64,000 nt of DNA from Crocodylus rhombifer. Its lineage: Eukaryota > Chordata > Crocodylia > Crocodylidae. The position numbers and the translations under genes are program-made. The DNA is taken from assembly GCA_038503035.1 (NCBI GenBank), contig JAVSML010024592.1:186001-250000 (forward strand). The letters are read 5' to 3'. The notes under the pieces were generated by a model that did not search any database, was not told where the DNA came from, and saw only the letters and a list, made by a program, of their open reading frames with translations. This document shows positions 26,150 through 36,199 of the stretch, piece by piece; the stretch's first letter is position 1, and each line of letters opens with the position of its first letter.

Positions 26150-27051
26150 GGCTAGGGACAGCCATTCAAAAAGCCTGAGCCTGAATTGATTCAAACTTTG
26201 CAGGTTAATTTAACCTAGCTAGGCAAAACCAGTTTGTAACTGTACAGACACATGCCTGCAGTGGCTCAGGCTGGAAGCTGGGGGGCGGTGTGGGGGAGGA
26301 TCACTAGAGCAGCCCTCCCTTCCCTTCCATAGTCCTGAGCTGAAGGGGGCATGTCCAGGCCACAGTAGGATGCTCTGATTAGGGAGGGGTTCCCCCCCAG
26401 CAGCCCAGCAGGCATTTGATAACACAGTGTTTATCACCCCTAACTCAGTGTTTATCAGCCCATTAAGAAAACAAAAAAACCAAAAACTTCCCTCCATTAG
26501 TTCAAGCTCTTCTTAAACAACTTTTTCCAAGGAAAGAATGGAGGGAGGTTACCAGCTACCTATTGATTAGCTGTAAAAAGCCCTAAGTGATATAGTCCTG
26601 TCTGCTTTTGTCTGGCCTCCCACAGCACAGGCTGTAGCAAACATGCGGTCTCCTAGCTAATGCTGAGAGGTGTCTGTGTAAGGCAGGGAGGAGGGGGGTG
26701 TGGAGGGACCAGGGGGAAGCCAGTCACAACCAGTCTTTGCTGGAGTCAGGGAGCAGAGTGGGGGGCTAGCTCTGCTGTGGAGCAGAGAGACCCACCCAGA
26801 GAGCATGCTGGGATGCTGGGGGCTTTGGTTTAACTTAAGGCAGCAAGGGGTCTGGGACAGACATTGCATAAACCGATTTGACCCAAATAAGTTAAGTCTG
26901 ATACTACATTACTACATTCAACCAGGTTTATCTCAAACCAGTTTCAGCCATTTTCAAACTGGTTTATGTGCACTGAACATCTGTTCTGTTACAGGTTTAA
27001 ACCAGTTTCTGAATACTTAAACAAGTTTATGTGTAATGGCTGTCCCTAGCC
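26150..27051. mobile_element. Non-autonomous DNA transposon, 902 bp, perfect 17-bp TIRs
   Basis: The left end 'ggctagggacagccatt' (26,150-26,166) is the exact reverse complement of the right end (27,035-27,051). Flanks 'ctcttt' and 'cctttt' are only loosely alike, so the target duplication is uncertain; the TIR style suggests hAT. Next to the ends the interior repeats the motif 'aaccagttt'/'aaactggtt' on both sides (26,229; 26,934-26,965; 26,997-27,008). The centre is G-rich and non-coding, with no transposase frame. Confidence 0.82.
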
Positions 27052-28314
27052 CTTTTGTCACTTTTGAATCTTACAGGGAAAGTGTAGTGTAAGGGCTCCA
27101 CAACTGATCACTGCACTATGGCCATTCTCTGCTTTCTAAGCCTTATAAAAGGGCCAGTGCAAGAGTGTAAAGATGGAGAAGCCCTGAAACTACCCTAATT
27201 TACAAATATAGCTATTTGGGCTCCTGGCTTCTGCATTATACAAAGACCAGAAGACTGATTTCAGGCAACCTTTGCTTCCTTTCTCCCTTCATTCTGCTAC
27301 AAATATGGCAAGAGAGTAACTGATAACTGGGTTCAAGATTTGCATATGAAGTGTTCTATTTATGGATTAAGTCATGCCATTAGTATTCCATAACATGGAA
27401 AAGCTGGATTCAGGGTCAGACTTCTTTTCTGAGGAATGGATAACAGTCTGGCATTGTTCTCTCCTTTCAGTTGTGGAACATGGGTGGCTTTTTGTATGTT
27501 GTAAGAGTAGAACAGCAGTCAGATCTAGTGTGTGAATGCAAGAGGGGATTTCCTTCACTTATGCTATATAGCCTCCTGAACCTCATCAAATAGGTGTATC
27601 CTTCAAATGAAAGAGAGTGTATCTGAACTGGATATCTCTTTCATTTGGTTTTGCTGTCCTGAAGCAAGAGATGTGATTTTAGGAAAAGCCAGTATGGAAT
27701 ATGCAGCAGTATTTTCAAGGTCTCACAGGTATCTCAGAAACTTACAGGTAATTGTCTTAGATTAGGCTGCAATGGTCTTGTCTCGTACACTTTCCCCTCA
27801 GGTTCAGGGTGCCTATTTCTCACTGTTTCTGTCTCATTCATTGCATAAGACATGGAAAGCAGGATTGGGGTGGCTGGCTACCAGGCCATATCAGTGCTGA
27901 ATTATACTGAAGATGCACTAGCACTGTCTCTGCCTGCTGAGAATAGGGAGAAGGGGATGGGGGAGGTTCTGGGGAGCAAAATAAAAGCAAATCTGATCAA
28001 GATGCCCATAGTGATAGAGAACCAGAAACAACACCGAGCTGTGGGTAGCAACATGCATCATCAGCACCATTAGAATCATACCCATCAACCTCAAGTTCTG
28101 AAGGCAGTATTATAGTCAAGCTGCAACCACGTGGCATGACCAGCATGATCTGTCTGTTCCTGAAGAAAGGGCTAGTGATTAAGTGGCTCCTGCCCAAAAT
28201 AATGCACAGCCAGACCTATCTTGCCCTGGTATGAAACACTTTACACTGACCTTCAACTTCAAGCTATTTGATCTCTAAATTGGCTCTTTCTCACTCTCTC
28301 CTTCTCTACATATA
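27052..28314. other. No feature recognised
   Basis: Non-coding sequence without a recognisable element. Confidence 0.4.
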
Positions 28315-28516
28315 TATCTTACCTGCAGACAGCATGGAATCATTAATGTGTGTGTATACACAGACATATATATACACACATGCATGTCTAAATACGTGCA
28401 TAAATATGTATGTAAATATTTACACACACACATATACATACCCCTGTACATATGTATATATGTGTGGATGTGTATAAATGCACATAAATTATACCATGCT
28501 GTCTGCAGGTAAGATA
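28315..28516. repeat. 23-bp perfect inverted repeat around a TG/TA-rich microsatellite core
   Basis: 28,315-28,337 ('tatcttacctgcagacagca' and three more bases) is the exact reverse complement of 28,494-28,516. Between them is an alternating purine-pyrimidine core of 'tgtgtata', 'tatatacacaca' and 'catatgtatata' words that continues the complementarity imperfectly. The whole 202 bp can fold into one hairpin. It may be a MITE with eroded flanks or a microsatellite expanded inside a palindrome. Confidence 0.8.
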
Positions 28517-28964
28517 GAAAAGAAAGAGTAGGGCTGGTATAGGCACTGATGGAGTGTACTCGTCCATTTCCTTTTACTTCTAAAGATGGTTTTAATGCTG
28601 CAAAATGTTTCATCAAAACACTCTGAGACTTTAAGAACAAAATAGTGTCAAGTCCAAGGTCAGTATAAAGTGCCTCTTATCAGGATAGATCTGGGCTGTA
28701 TAGTACTCTAGGCAGAAACCACTTAGTCACTAGCCCTTTCTCCAGGAACAGCCACATTGTTACGGTTATGCCAGTTGTGGCTTGGGTGTAGTGTTGCCAT
28801 AAGAGCTTGACACTGATGGGTGTGAGTGTAATGGTACTGATGATGCATGCTGAGATCTATATATGTAATTTAAATTACTGTCTAAGTTATGTGAATAAAC
28901 CATGTCTTTGAATGTATTTCTGTAGACACATTGTCTAATAGAATACAAAATTGTTGTTCAGGAA

Positions 28965-29165
28965 TTCCTGGGTTGTAATCCAGTACTAACGCCAAGTCTC
29001 TCTTTAGCTTTGTGAGAGTTAATTGATCATTCCAGGCCTCAGTTTCCCCCACCTATGCACTCGTGATAATAATACACTCATTTTCCTCAAAGGATTAATG
29101 CATATTTGTAAAGTGTTCTGAAGGTGAAAGGAGCTATTATCTATGCTAAGCTATTTTTATTATTG
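28965..29165 (+). mobile_element. MIR SINE relic
   Basis: 'ggcctcagtttcccc', 'gataataatacactcatttt', 'caaaggattaatgcatattt' and 'gtaaagtgttctgaagg' follow the MIR consensus order, ending in an A/T-rich 'ctatttttattatt' tail. Confidence 0.7.
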
Positions 29166-29504
29166 GGGTCAGACAGAACAAGCACAGAGGTGATGAAACT
29201 CCTGAAACACAGGTTCTCATTAATAGTCTTTGGCATGCAGTACTTATTATAATCTAATGTGTCTGAAATTGGATTAATTTTATAATGCTATAATGTCATT
29301 TGCATGGTCTCTTTATGTATATTATTGTTACTATGCATTAATGCAATACCCAGCAAAGAGCTGGGAGAAGAGGATGTGAAGCTGAGTGAAGCTCTGGCAT
29401 TATGCAGTGCATATTATTTTTATGCTCCTTTAGAGCTCATATATTATCAACAGTAACTACTGAGAATACACCCAAACTCAGCTAGAATTGCATAACAGCA
29501 TATT

Positions 29505-29750
29505 CTGCTCAGGTAAAACACTGGACTAGGAGTCAAGAGAGTGAGACCTCAGTCACTGATCAACTGTGTGACCTTGGCATATCAGTTCATTTCTCTGTTT
29601 TCATTCCCACCCCATGTCTGTCTTGTCTCTTTTAGATTGTCAGCTCCTTGGGGGTGGGAATTGTCTGCTTCTAAGTACAGGATGACAATGAGGCTCTAGT
29701 CTCAGTTACAGCTTTTAGGCACTGCTGTAACATGTAATAATGCAAAAAAT
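29505..29750 (+). mobile_element. MIR/THER-type CORE-SINE relic
   Basis: 'aactgtgtgaccttggcata' is the CORE block. 'tttagattgtcagctccttg' and 'aggctctagtctcagttaca' are the 3' tail phrases of this family, and it ends in 'catgtaataatgcaaa'. Old and diverged. Confidence 0.65.
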
Positions 29751-32130
29751 CCTGCGAATGAAAATGTGTGGGCTTGGGAGCTGCAAATGGACTGAAAGTC
29801 TGATGCTTAAAACACCTAGAAAACAGAAGAAGAAGATCCTCACCCAAACAAAGAATGGTGACTACATCCCCCCTTCCATGCAAACAACCTGGAACCTAGA
29901 TTATGCTTGGTGTCCTATGAACCACATCTGTGGACTTCTTCCAATTTATACCATAATTGCTTTTCTGTTATCCACTCATCTACTACCTGTAACTTACTAG
30001 GTTTGCCTCTTTTAACACAAATATTTTCCCCTCCCTCTTTCCTGACCTCTGAAGAAGCTTGTATGTCACCATCTAAGTGATTCTCCATCTCTTTTCAGAT
30101 TTAACCTGCAGCCATTTTTTTGTCATGTCTCTATTTCTAATGTTCTCTTCTCTTCTGAAATTCTTTCTCCAACTTTCAAATATTTTGGGATTCAGATCCT
30201 GAGCCACCAGACATTTAAACATGCTCCACAGTTTACTCAGGGGTAGTCCCATAGAGTTCAAAATAAATACTCGTGAGTAGCATGATGCATGTACGTAAAT
30301 ATCTGCTATACTTTGCATGAACAATTCTAATCAAATTCTAATATGTTACACTATAAGATGCTTCATCATTAAAACCATCTTCAGGGAAAAAAAGGACATA
30401 GACAAGTACATTCTGTCAGTGTCTCTTGTCACTGCTCATTTTTTTCTATATCTCACTTGGAGGTGGAATGAAACCATTAAAATCTTTGCACCAAATTTTG
30501 TTTCATTTTCAGTGCAAATGTAAAATTAACCATTTTTGTTCCATGCTGTTCTGATTTCCTCTGAAATCCCTAATTATTGATGAATGATGAGGCTGTAAAC
30601 ACAAATACCTATGAGTAACTTTAAATTACTAAAAGAATTCATTGGGTAACCCTCATGCTTTAGGTCTTTGCTAAACTGTAAATACATCCAGGCCAGGGAA
30701 ACCAGTTCTTTTTTGTGGTATAGACAAGTAGGCTAAGGCTTGGATATACCTGTGCTATGCAAGTAGGCTAAGGCTTGGATATACCTGCTTATATTTGTAG
30801 CAGGGACAGCCCCTCCCAATCTGGGAGTTGCTATGGTTTGCCCTTCTCATTCCAGAGCTGGCTTTCTGGGGTGGATTTTTGCACTTGTACAAAATCCAAT
30901 CTTGATCAGTGAAGATGCTCTGGATAGGTAAAAGGAGCTTGTGCAAGGAACTCATTGTGAGAGCGGGGCCTTCGAAGTAGGACTTGTTCTCCCTAATGTA
31001 CCCAGTTTTCAGTCCATGCCTTGCCCCATGTAATAAACAAACAAGCTTCTAAGAGGCTTTGCTTGCAAAGATGTTTTTAATCTCAGTGTCTCTGAGCAGT
31101 TCTTCCCACTGCAGTGTTCTGTTCTTTTTGAAGGCGGCAAGTATTTGTATATTTAGTATTGCCTAGATGGGGAAGGGCACTTTTGGTGAATCTCTAGTGT
31201 TTTTTGCATTTTAGTGTTGATAGTCTGGGCAGCCTCCCAAAGATTTTTGTGGGTGTAGGGTGGGAGGACCCACATCTGGCAAGTCTGGCATTAATTGCAA
31301 GTAACAAGTTCCTGGTTCATAAACTATTGTTGTGTCCCAGTATTGTGTTAGACCTGCTCAGAAATTGATATTTCCAGTTTGTGGGGAATTTTGAAATTTG
31401 TTTTTGTCTTGAATCAGAACAAAAATGAATATTCCCAACATTTCTCATGAAGCAGCCTTGCCAAGAAACTGTTTCTATCTTTTAATAGGCCTTTCAGTTT
31501 TTATGTTGATTGTACGTAATTTCATTAGCTGGACTGTTTCTGCTGTCATGTTATAACGCAAATTAATGGTGGACAGTTCTATTTTTATTTTTAAAATAAT
31601 TCAGGGCAGCTGCCACTTAGTATTCATTGAGACTCATTAACGTCTTTTCTAGCCCAAAGAGTCTCTTGCTTGAGTGGTAATGAAACAGCTGGACACTTGG
31701 AAAACATTTTTCCCACAGAAAACTCTTTCCATGATTTTTTTCTAATATGCTGTTTGTTGTGAAGACATTGCTACACAACACTTATGACTGTTTTGACGAA
31801 ATGTGGCGCAGCCCCAAAACGTCACGTTATGCTGACACACCATTGCAGCTTGAATATCACAATGCTATGATGCATACATGTCCCACAAAGTAGACAAAGT
31901 GGCTGGCCTGGGGCTTATTCTGACTTTAAAAATACAGTGGTCGCTTTTATTACTACTATTCACCAATAGGAAGTTAAGGGAGTCTTTGTAGAGAAGCTTC
32001 TATCTGTCTCTTCCTACAACACAGCTCTGATTTGGATCTCTGGAGTCTGGAACCAGACAGCCTGTGTATCACATGATCCTGCTCCTAATACCTCCCAAGG
32101 GAGGGCACTTTGTACCCAAAAGCCTCTCTC
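29751..32130. other. No gene recognised; one 35-bp-period duplication
   Basis: Non-coding. At 30,725-30,787 an exact 28-base segment ('caagtaggctaaggcttgga' and eight more bases) occurs twice with a 35-bp period. Nothing else is supportable. Confidence 0.45.
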
Positions 32131-32205
32131 CCAGCTGAAGTTGGTTCAATAAAAGTTATTGATAAACGAGCCTTACTCCTTGTCTTTTTGGACCATACAT
32201 GGGAA
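32131..32205 (+). mobile_element. Possible SINE 3' tail
   Basis: 'gctgaagttggttcaataaa' followed by 'ttactccttgtctttttgga' resembles the 3' end of the cryptodire-type tRNA SINE. It could alternatively be a polyadenylation-signal-bearing LTR fragment. The head was not found. Confidence 0.35.
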
Positions 32206-32568
32206 GTCTCGGTAGGCACCATGAGCTGAACTTTGGTGCTACAGACAGGGTCTCTCTAGCCTGCGAAGTGTGGGCCAGGCCAGGGGCCTGATCTGTGCTG
32301 CAAGACAGACCAAACAGCAAAGCTGTGGTGTTGCTCTCCTTTCTTTAGGCAAGAAAAACATTGGAACCTCCTGGTTTGAAGTGTGACCTTGGTAGGGATT
32401 GAGAGGGGAAGCCTTGCCTCTCTAGATGGTGTCTGTCTTCTGGTGGACTGGAGAGCTGGTGTGCCTGCCTGAGGGCAAAGTTTTCAGCTTCCCACCCATG
32501 ATCATGGTTGTTCCAGCTGCTTCCCTCTTCACAGAGCCACCTCCAGCCCAGGGGAGGTGTATGTATAG

Positions 32569-32830
32569 GAATCACAGATAAGTAAGACTGGAAGAGCCCT
32601 CACAAGGTCATCCTGTCTAGGCCTCCAATCAAGGCAGGATCCTCCCTGACTAAACCAGCTCAGGCAAGCATCTGTCCAACCTACTCTCGAAAACTTCCAA
32701 GGATGGAGAGCCCACAGTTTCTCCAGGCAGCCTATCCCAGTGTGTGACCACCCTCACAAAAAGCATCTCTTCATCCCCAGCCTAAAGTTTCTTCTGCTGC
32801 AGCTTGAGGGCATTGATCCTGGTCCTACGC
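32569..32830 (-). mobile_element. CR1 LINE 3' end, antisense
   Basis: 'taagactggaagagccctca', 'aacttccaaggatggagagc' and 'ctatcccagtgtgtgaccac' follow the reverse complement of the CR1 3' UTR and ORF2 end. Several of the same phrases recur in the antisense CR1 at 43.5 kb, for example 'aacttccaaggatggaga' at both places. Confidence 0.85.
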
Positions 32831-33125
32831 AGCACAAAACCCTGGAGTCCGTAGTCCCAAAGCCAATTAAAAAACAGTCCTTGGCTTGTGCGCCAACAGC
32901 CAGACACAACTCAAAGATGGTAGTATATCCAGGCTCAGCTGGGCCCCAGAGCTGTGCAGCTTCTCAGCTTTCCCTCCCAGGGGGAGGAAGTCAGCCAGCT
33001 GGGAGGGGAGCAGCCCGGCATTGCCAGGTGTGTGATCATTATTTTATTTGTATAATTTCAACCCTTGTATAATGTACGTTCAGTAATAGTAAAAGTGTTC
33101 AGAATGTGCAATAACTTCTGAAGTT

Positions 33126-33278
33126 GTTGGTTGTAACCGTGCTGGTCTAAGGGCACGGACAGACAAGGTTCTTTGGGTAGATGTGATATCTTTTATTAGA
33201 CCAACTAAATTTTAGTAGGCCAATTATTTAGTTGGTCTAATAAAAGATATCACATCTACCCAAAGAACCTTGTCTGCC
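33126..33278. mobile_element. SINE-like family copy B, folded into a perfect 51-bp hairpin
   Basis: The family head 'gtaaccgtgctggtctaagg' begins at about 33,132. From 33,160 to 33,210 the body is followed, after a 15-base loop (33,211-33,225), by its exact reverse complement at 33,226-33,276. I compared all 51 positions by eye and found no mismatch. The right arm ends where the inverted copy of the head would start, and the family's 3' half is missing. Confidence 0.85.
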
Positions 33279-33351
33279 AATAATTTTTGAGGCAGGTAAT
33301 TGATGCAGCATATTTAAAATCCAGTCACCCTCAGGTGCTGATTTTTGGTGG

Positions 33352-34735
33352 GAGCTTTTAAAAAAAAAAAAAAATTCTGTGTTTCAGGTCAAATCAACCA
33401 AATCAGTTCCAAATCATATCAAAAACCATATTGATTGAGCAGGCAGAATGCAATTGTTCTAAAGACCATGTATGGTGCTACAACCTGTGAGCGTCCTCCT
33501 TCCCACGTTTTTACCCTGGGACTTCAGATACTCCCAAATCCACTGGCAGGCATCCTACATGCAGGCCCAAGCCCAGAAGTCTTGGGATTCAGATGCCCCC
33601 ACCAACAATACACTTGATCTGAGCCAAAAGCCAAGAAGCATACAAACAAGCATACATGATATTAGTTCAGAGCCAAAAGGCAGTCTTAACTGAATTTTGG
33701 GTTTGCTGTCTCTTTTTTTAAATTTTTCGTGTTCAAAAATTAGCCAGATCAGGTCTAAATCCTTTTGATTAAGCAAAGCTCAATCATTTGAACACTATAT
33801 GTGGTGCTGCAACCAACAAGTATCATCCACCCGAGACTTATCAGCCTGGGGCTTCACACTTCCAAACCCATCAGCAGGCATCTTATGTGCAGGCCCAAGC
33901 TTGGAGGTTTGGAGTTTGGATGCCTACGAGTTTTGCTTGCCCTCAGCCAACAGCAGCAGGAGCAAGCTAAGGCTTACTGTCTTTTTTTTAAGGAAAAATT
34001 TTCATGACCCAGGGCAAATTAGCCAGATCAGGCCCAAATCCATTTGAATCATGCAAGAACCATACATAGCCCTGCTACCTAGCCCTCCATCCCAGCCTGG
34101 GGCTTCAGATACTTCCAGATCCTTCGGATGGCATCCTACGTGCAGGCCCAAGCTTGGAAGCTTGGGGTTCAGATGGCCTCAAGTTTCCCCCGAGGGTATT
34201 TGCTGTCCCCAAGTTTTGCCTGCCCTTAGCTGTATGGCTTCAGGAGCAAGCAAGGTTTCGCGACTGACACTTCCAGGGGGTGCACAGCTGATCTCAGGGG
34301 GTGCATGTGCACCAGCGTGCACCCCCTACACATCGCCAATGCCCGGGGCCACCAGGAGTCTAGGTACAGTGCTGTGAGGTTCTCACAGCAAGTCCTGTCC
34401 CACATTTGGACTGGGGTGCACCATCCACTACACTGTGCCATTTTAAACCCATGTCAGCTCCGGTGTCAGACCAGTGCAGCAGCTATGCTTGATTTATTTT
34501 TTTAAAGACGTTTTTTGTGTTCCAAGCCAAATCAAGCCCAAATCCATGGGTCAGTCCAGAACCATAAGCAGCTCTATTACTGGTAAACCTGCTCCACCCC
34601 CACCTGGGGCTTCAGATGTTTCCAAATCCTTTGGCAGGCATCCTACTTGCAGGCCCAAACCCAGAGGCCTGGGGTTTGGATGCCCCCTGAGTTGGCTTAC
34701 CCTTAGCCATTAAGCCCATTTCCATAAAGTGGGCT
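33352..34735 (+). repeat. Four divergent tandem units of ~255-330 bp
   Basis: Each unit has the same order: an A/T run, a 'caaatca'/'agatcaggcccaaatcc' block, 'ctggggcttcagata', then 'ggcaggcatcctac', 'gcaggcccaagc' and 'ggggttcagatgcccc'. The anchor 'aggcccaa' falls at 33,563, 33,891, 34,144 and 34,651. Approximate units are 33,352-33,710, 33,711-33,980, 33,981-34,250 and 34,486-34,735, with a separate block at 34,251-34,485. The units differ a good deal, so the array is old. It lies just upstream of the CpG-island promoter. I do not recognise the unit. Confidence 0.8.
34251..34485. repeat. GC-rich insert between tandem units 3 and 4
   Basis: This breaks the spacing of the array (507 bp instead of about 255-330). 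It carries internal inverted words such as 'gggggtgca' and 'tgcaccccct' (34,275-34,330). Similar 'ggggggcaccagc'-type words appear in the GC-rich insert at 46.1-46.4 kb, so both may be copies of one mobile family; this is a guess. Confidence 0.4.
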
Positions 34736-35315
34736 TAAAGCTGCTGTACCTCGGCAGGTACTGAACCACGCCAGAAGAGCAGTTCTCCTGAGAGGCTGTT
34801 CAGGAAAACTGCCTTCTCGGACACACGTACATGGTATTTCCACTGCCAGGTTAAGAAGCCGCTATGCTTGACCTGAGCCTAGCAACTACACTTCATGTTG
34901 GGTTTGCTGTCCCCACTTCCTTACGGTTTTGCCTCGAAAAAAAGAAATGCTTCAACCTGGCTTGCCCCAGCTCACTCACTTCTTGGGAGCTACGGTGAGC
35001 AATTTGAAGTGAAGGTGAAGGTTTATTAGCACGCTTTGTTGTTTTTTTGAGCCGCCAGTCCCATCGTGCCATCTTCGGGACCTGGCCCCGGGGCCGCGTG
35101 CGCCAGCAGCACGGCTCGGGCACCAGCTGTGCCCTGTGCCAGCCCGGGGCAGCCCGTGAGACGAGACCCCGCCGGCGCCTCCCGCCGCCCCGGGGGAAGG
35201 GGGAGGGGGAGGGGAGGAGAGGGCGGAGCGCGGGAGGAGTCTGCCGCCCGGCCGCTCCGGAGCGGGGTGCGCCCAGGGGCTGGGGAGTGGAGCGGAGCAG
35301 AGCGGGCGGGCGGCG

Positions 35316-35335
35316 GGTAGGTAGGTAGGTAGGTG
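35316..35335 (+). repeat. (TAGG)n microsatellite in the CpG island
   Basis: Five tandem 'gtag/ggta' units in the likely promoter or 5' UTR. Such tracts vary in length between individuals. Confidence 0.9.
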
Positions 35336-35566
35336 AGTTGCTGTTGCCCGCCAGGCAGGCAGCCAGCCAGCCCCGGGCGGTCGGGGGGAGCCAGGCCCCG
35401 ACAACAGCAGGCGTGGGCTGCCTCCCGCGTGCCTCCTTCAGCCCGCGGCCCGGCCCGGGGCAGCACGAGCCCGCGCCCGCCGCAGGGAGGCGCCGCCTGC
35501 CCGCCAGCCCGCCCCAGCCCGGCTGCACTGGGGCTCTGGCCCTGCCTGCCCTGTGCCAGTCTCTGG

Positions 35567-35600
35567 GGCGGCGGCGGCGGCGGCAGCAGCAGCAGCAGCG
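35567..35600 (+). repeat. (GCG)n-(CAG)n trinucleotide tract in the presumed 5' UTR
   Basis: Six or so 'gcg/cgg' triplets run directly into five 'cag' triplets, about 165 bases before the start codon. If transcribed, it lies in the 5' UTR. Confidence 0.9.
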
Positions 35601-35763
35601 CTCCTTTCGGGCACTTCCACTCCTCTTTTTTTCGCACGCTTTCCGCCCCCACCTCTGCTCCTTCTGCTCCCACCAGAAGATCTGGACGTAGCAGGCGCTG
35701 ACAGCTCAAGAAGCGAGAGCCCGTGGGAAGGAGCTGCCCTGTTCTCCTCGCTCCCCGACAAAG

Positions 35764-35806
35764 ATGAGGAGCCCTCTGCTAGGACTGACGTCCCTTCTGC
35801 TGCTGG
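35764..35806 (+). CDS. First coding exon of an unidentified secreted or membrane protein
   Basis: The ATG at 35,764 has an A at -3 and opens MRSPLLGLTSLLLL plus one base (G) of the next codon, followed at 35,807 by a canonical donor 'gtaagc'. The peptide has the form of an N-terminal signal sequence: a positively charged n-region (R2) and then a leucine-rich hydrophobic core. Exon 1 therefore ends in phase 1, the usual phase for leader exons of receptors, adhesion molecules and other extracellular proteins. The position inside the CpG island supports a real promoter-proximal exon. The remainder of the protein lies in later exons, and 43,099-43,206 is a candidate next one. The identity cannot be fixed from 14 residues: immunoglobulin-superfamily leaders and metalloprotease leaders of similar form exist. 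The choice of start rests on this being the ATG in frame with the leader just ahead of the donor. Confidence 0.7.
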
Positions 35807-35864
35807 GTAAGCCGCTGACTCTCCCGGCGGACGAGCCGCGAAAAGTTGAAGCCTGGGTTCCTCT

Positions 35865-36199
35865 TGGTTGCAGCTGGGTCAGTCTAAGGGTGGGCGATTG
35901 GTGAAAGGTTGAAACCCCTGCTCCTCTTTTAGTGGTGTTGGTCTAAGGGTGGGCAGTCGGTGGATGGTTGAACCCCCGTTCCTCTTTAGGGGTGTTGGTT
36001 GTAGCTGTGGTGGTTTAAGGGCAGGAGATCGGTGAAAGGCTGAAGCCCCCACTCCTCTTTTAGGGGTGTTGATCTAAGGGTGGGAGATTGGCAGAGGGTT
36101 GAACCCCCATTCCTTTTTTAGGGGTCTTGGTTGTAGCTGTATTTATTTAAGGGCAGGGGATCAGTGAAAGGTTGAAGCCCCTGTTCCTCTTTTAGGGGT
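35865..36199 (+). repeat. Minisatellite of alternating ~74 and ~57-bp units at the start of intron 1
   Basis: Five units of the form 'ggtgttggt(tgtagctg..)', 'ctaagggtggg', 'gattggtgaaaggttgaa', 'cccctgttcctcttttag' begin at about 35,868, 35,937, 35,994, 36,068 and 36,126. Longer units keep the 'tgtagctgtg' insertion and shorter ones lack it, so the real period is a dimer of about 130 bp. The last unit runs straight into the SINE-like copy at 36,200, whose head ('ggtcgtagctgtgttggtct') is the same sequence. The array appears to have grown from the head of that element. Confidence 0.85.

Larger units (their letters stand above)
35050..35830. promoter_or_regulatory. CpG island / TATA-less promoter of the + strand gene
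   Basis: This is the densest CpG stretch in the window by eye, with 'gccgcccggccgctcc', 'ggcccggcccgggg' and 'cccgcgcccgccgcag'. There are several GC-box-like cores ('gggcgg' at about 35,221, 35,304 and 35,308) and no TATA box near the ATG. It contains the start codon at 35,764 and the first splice donor at 35,807, so the transcription start should lie within about 35,200-35,700. Long open frames on both strands here come from the lack of stop codons in GC-rich DNA and are not genes. Confidence 0.85.

Noticed and set aside
28268..28640. Tyr/Thr/Cys-rich frames on both strands
   Set aside because: They are translations of a TG/TA microsatellite within a palindrome.
34893..35810. Many overlapping long open frames on both strands (up to 227 codons) in the CpG island
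   Set aside because: They arise because GC-rich DNA lacks stop codons. They overlap on both strands and in several frames, have no domains, and ignore the clear leader exon and donor.
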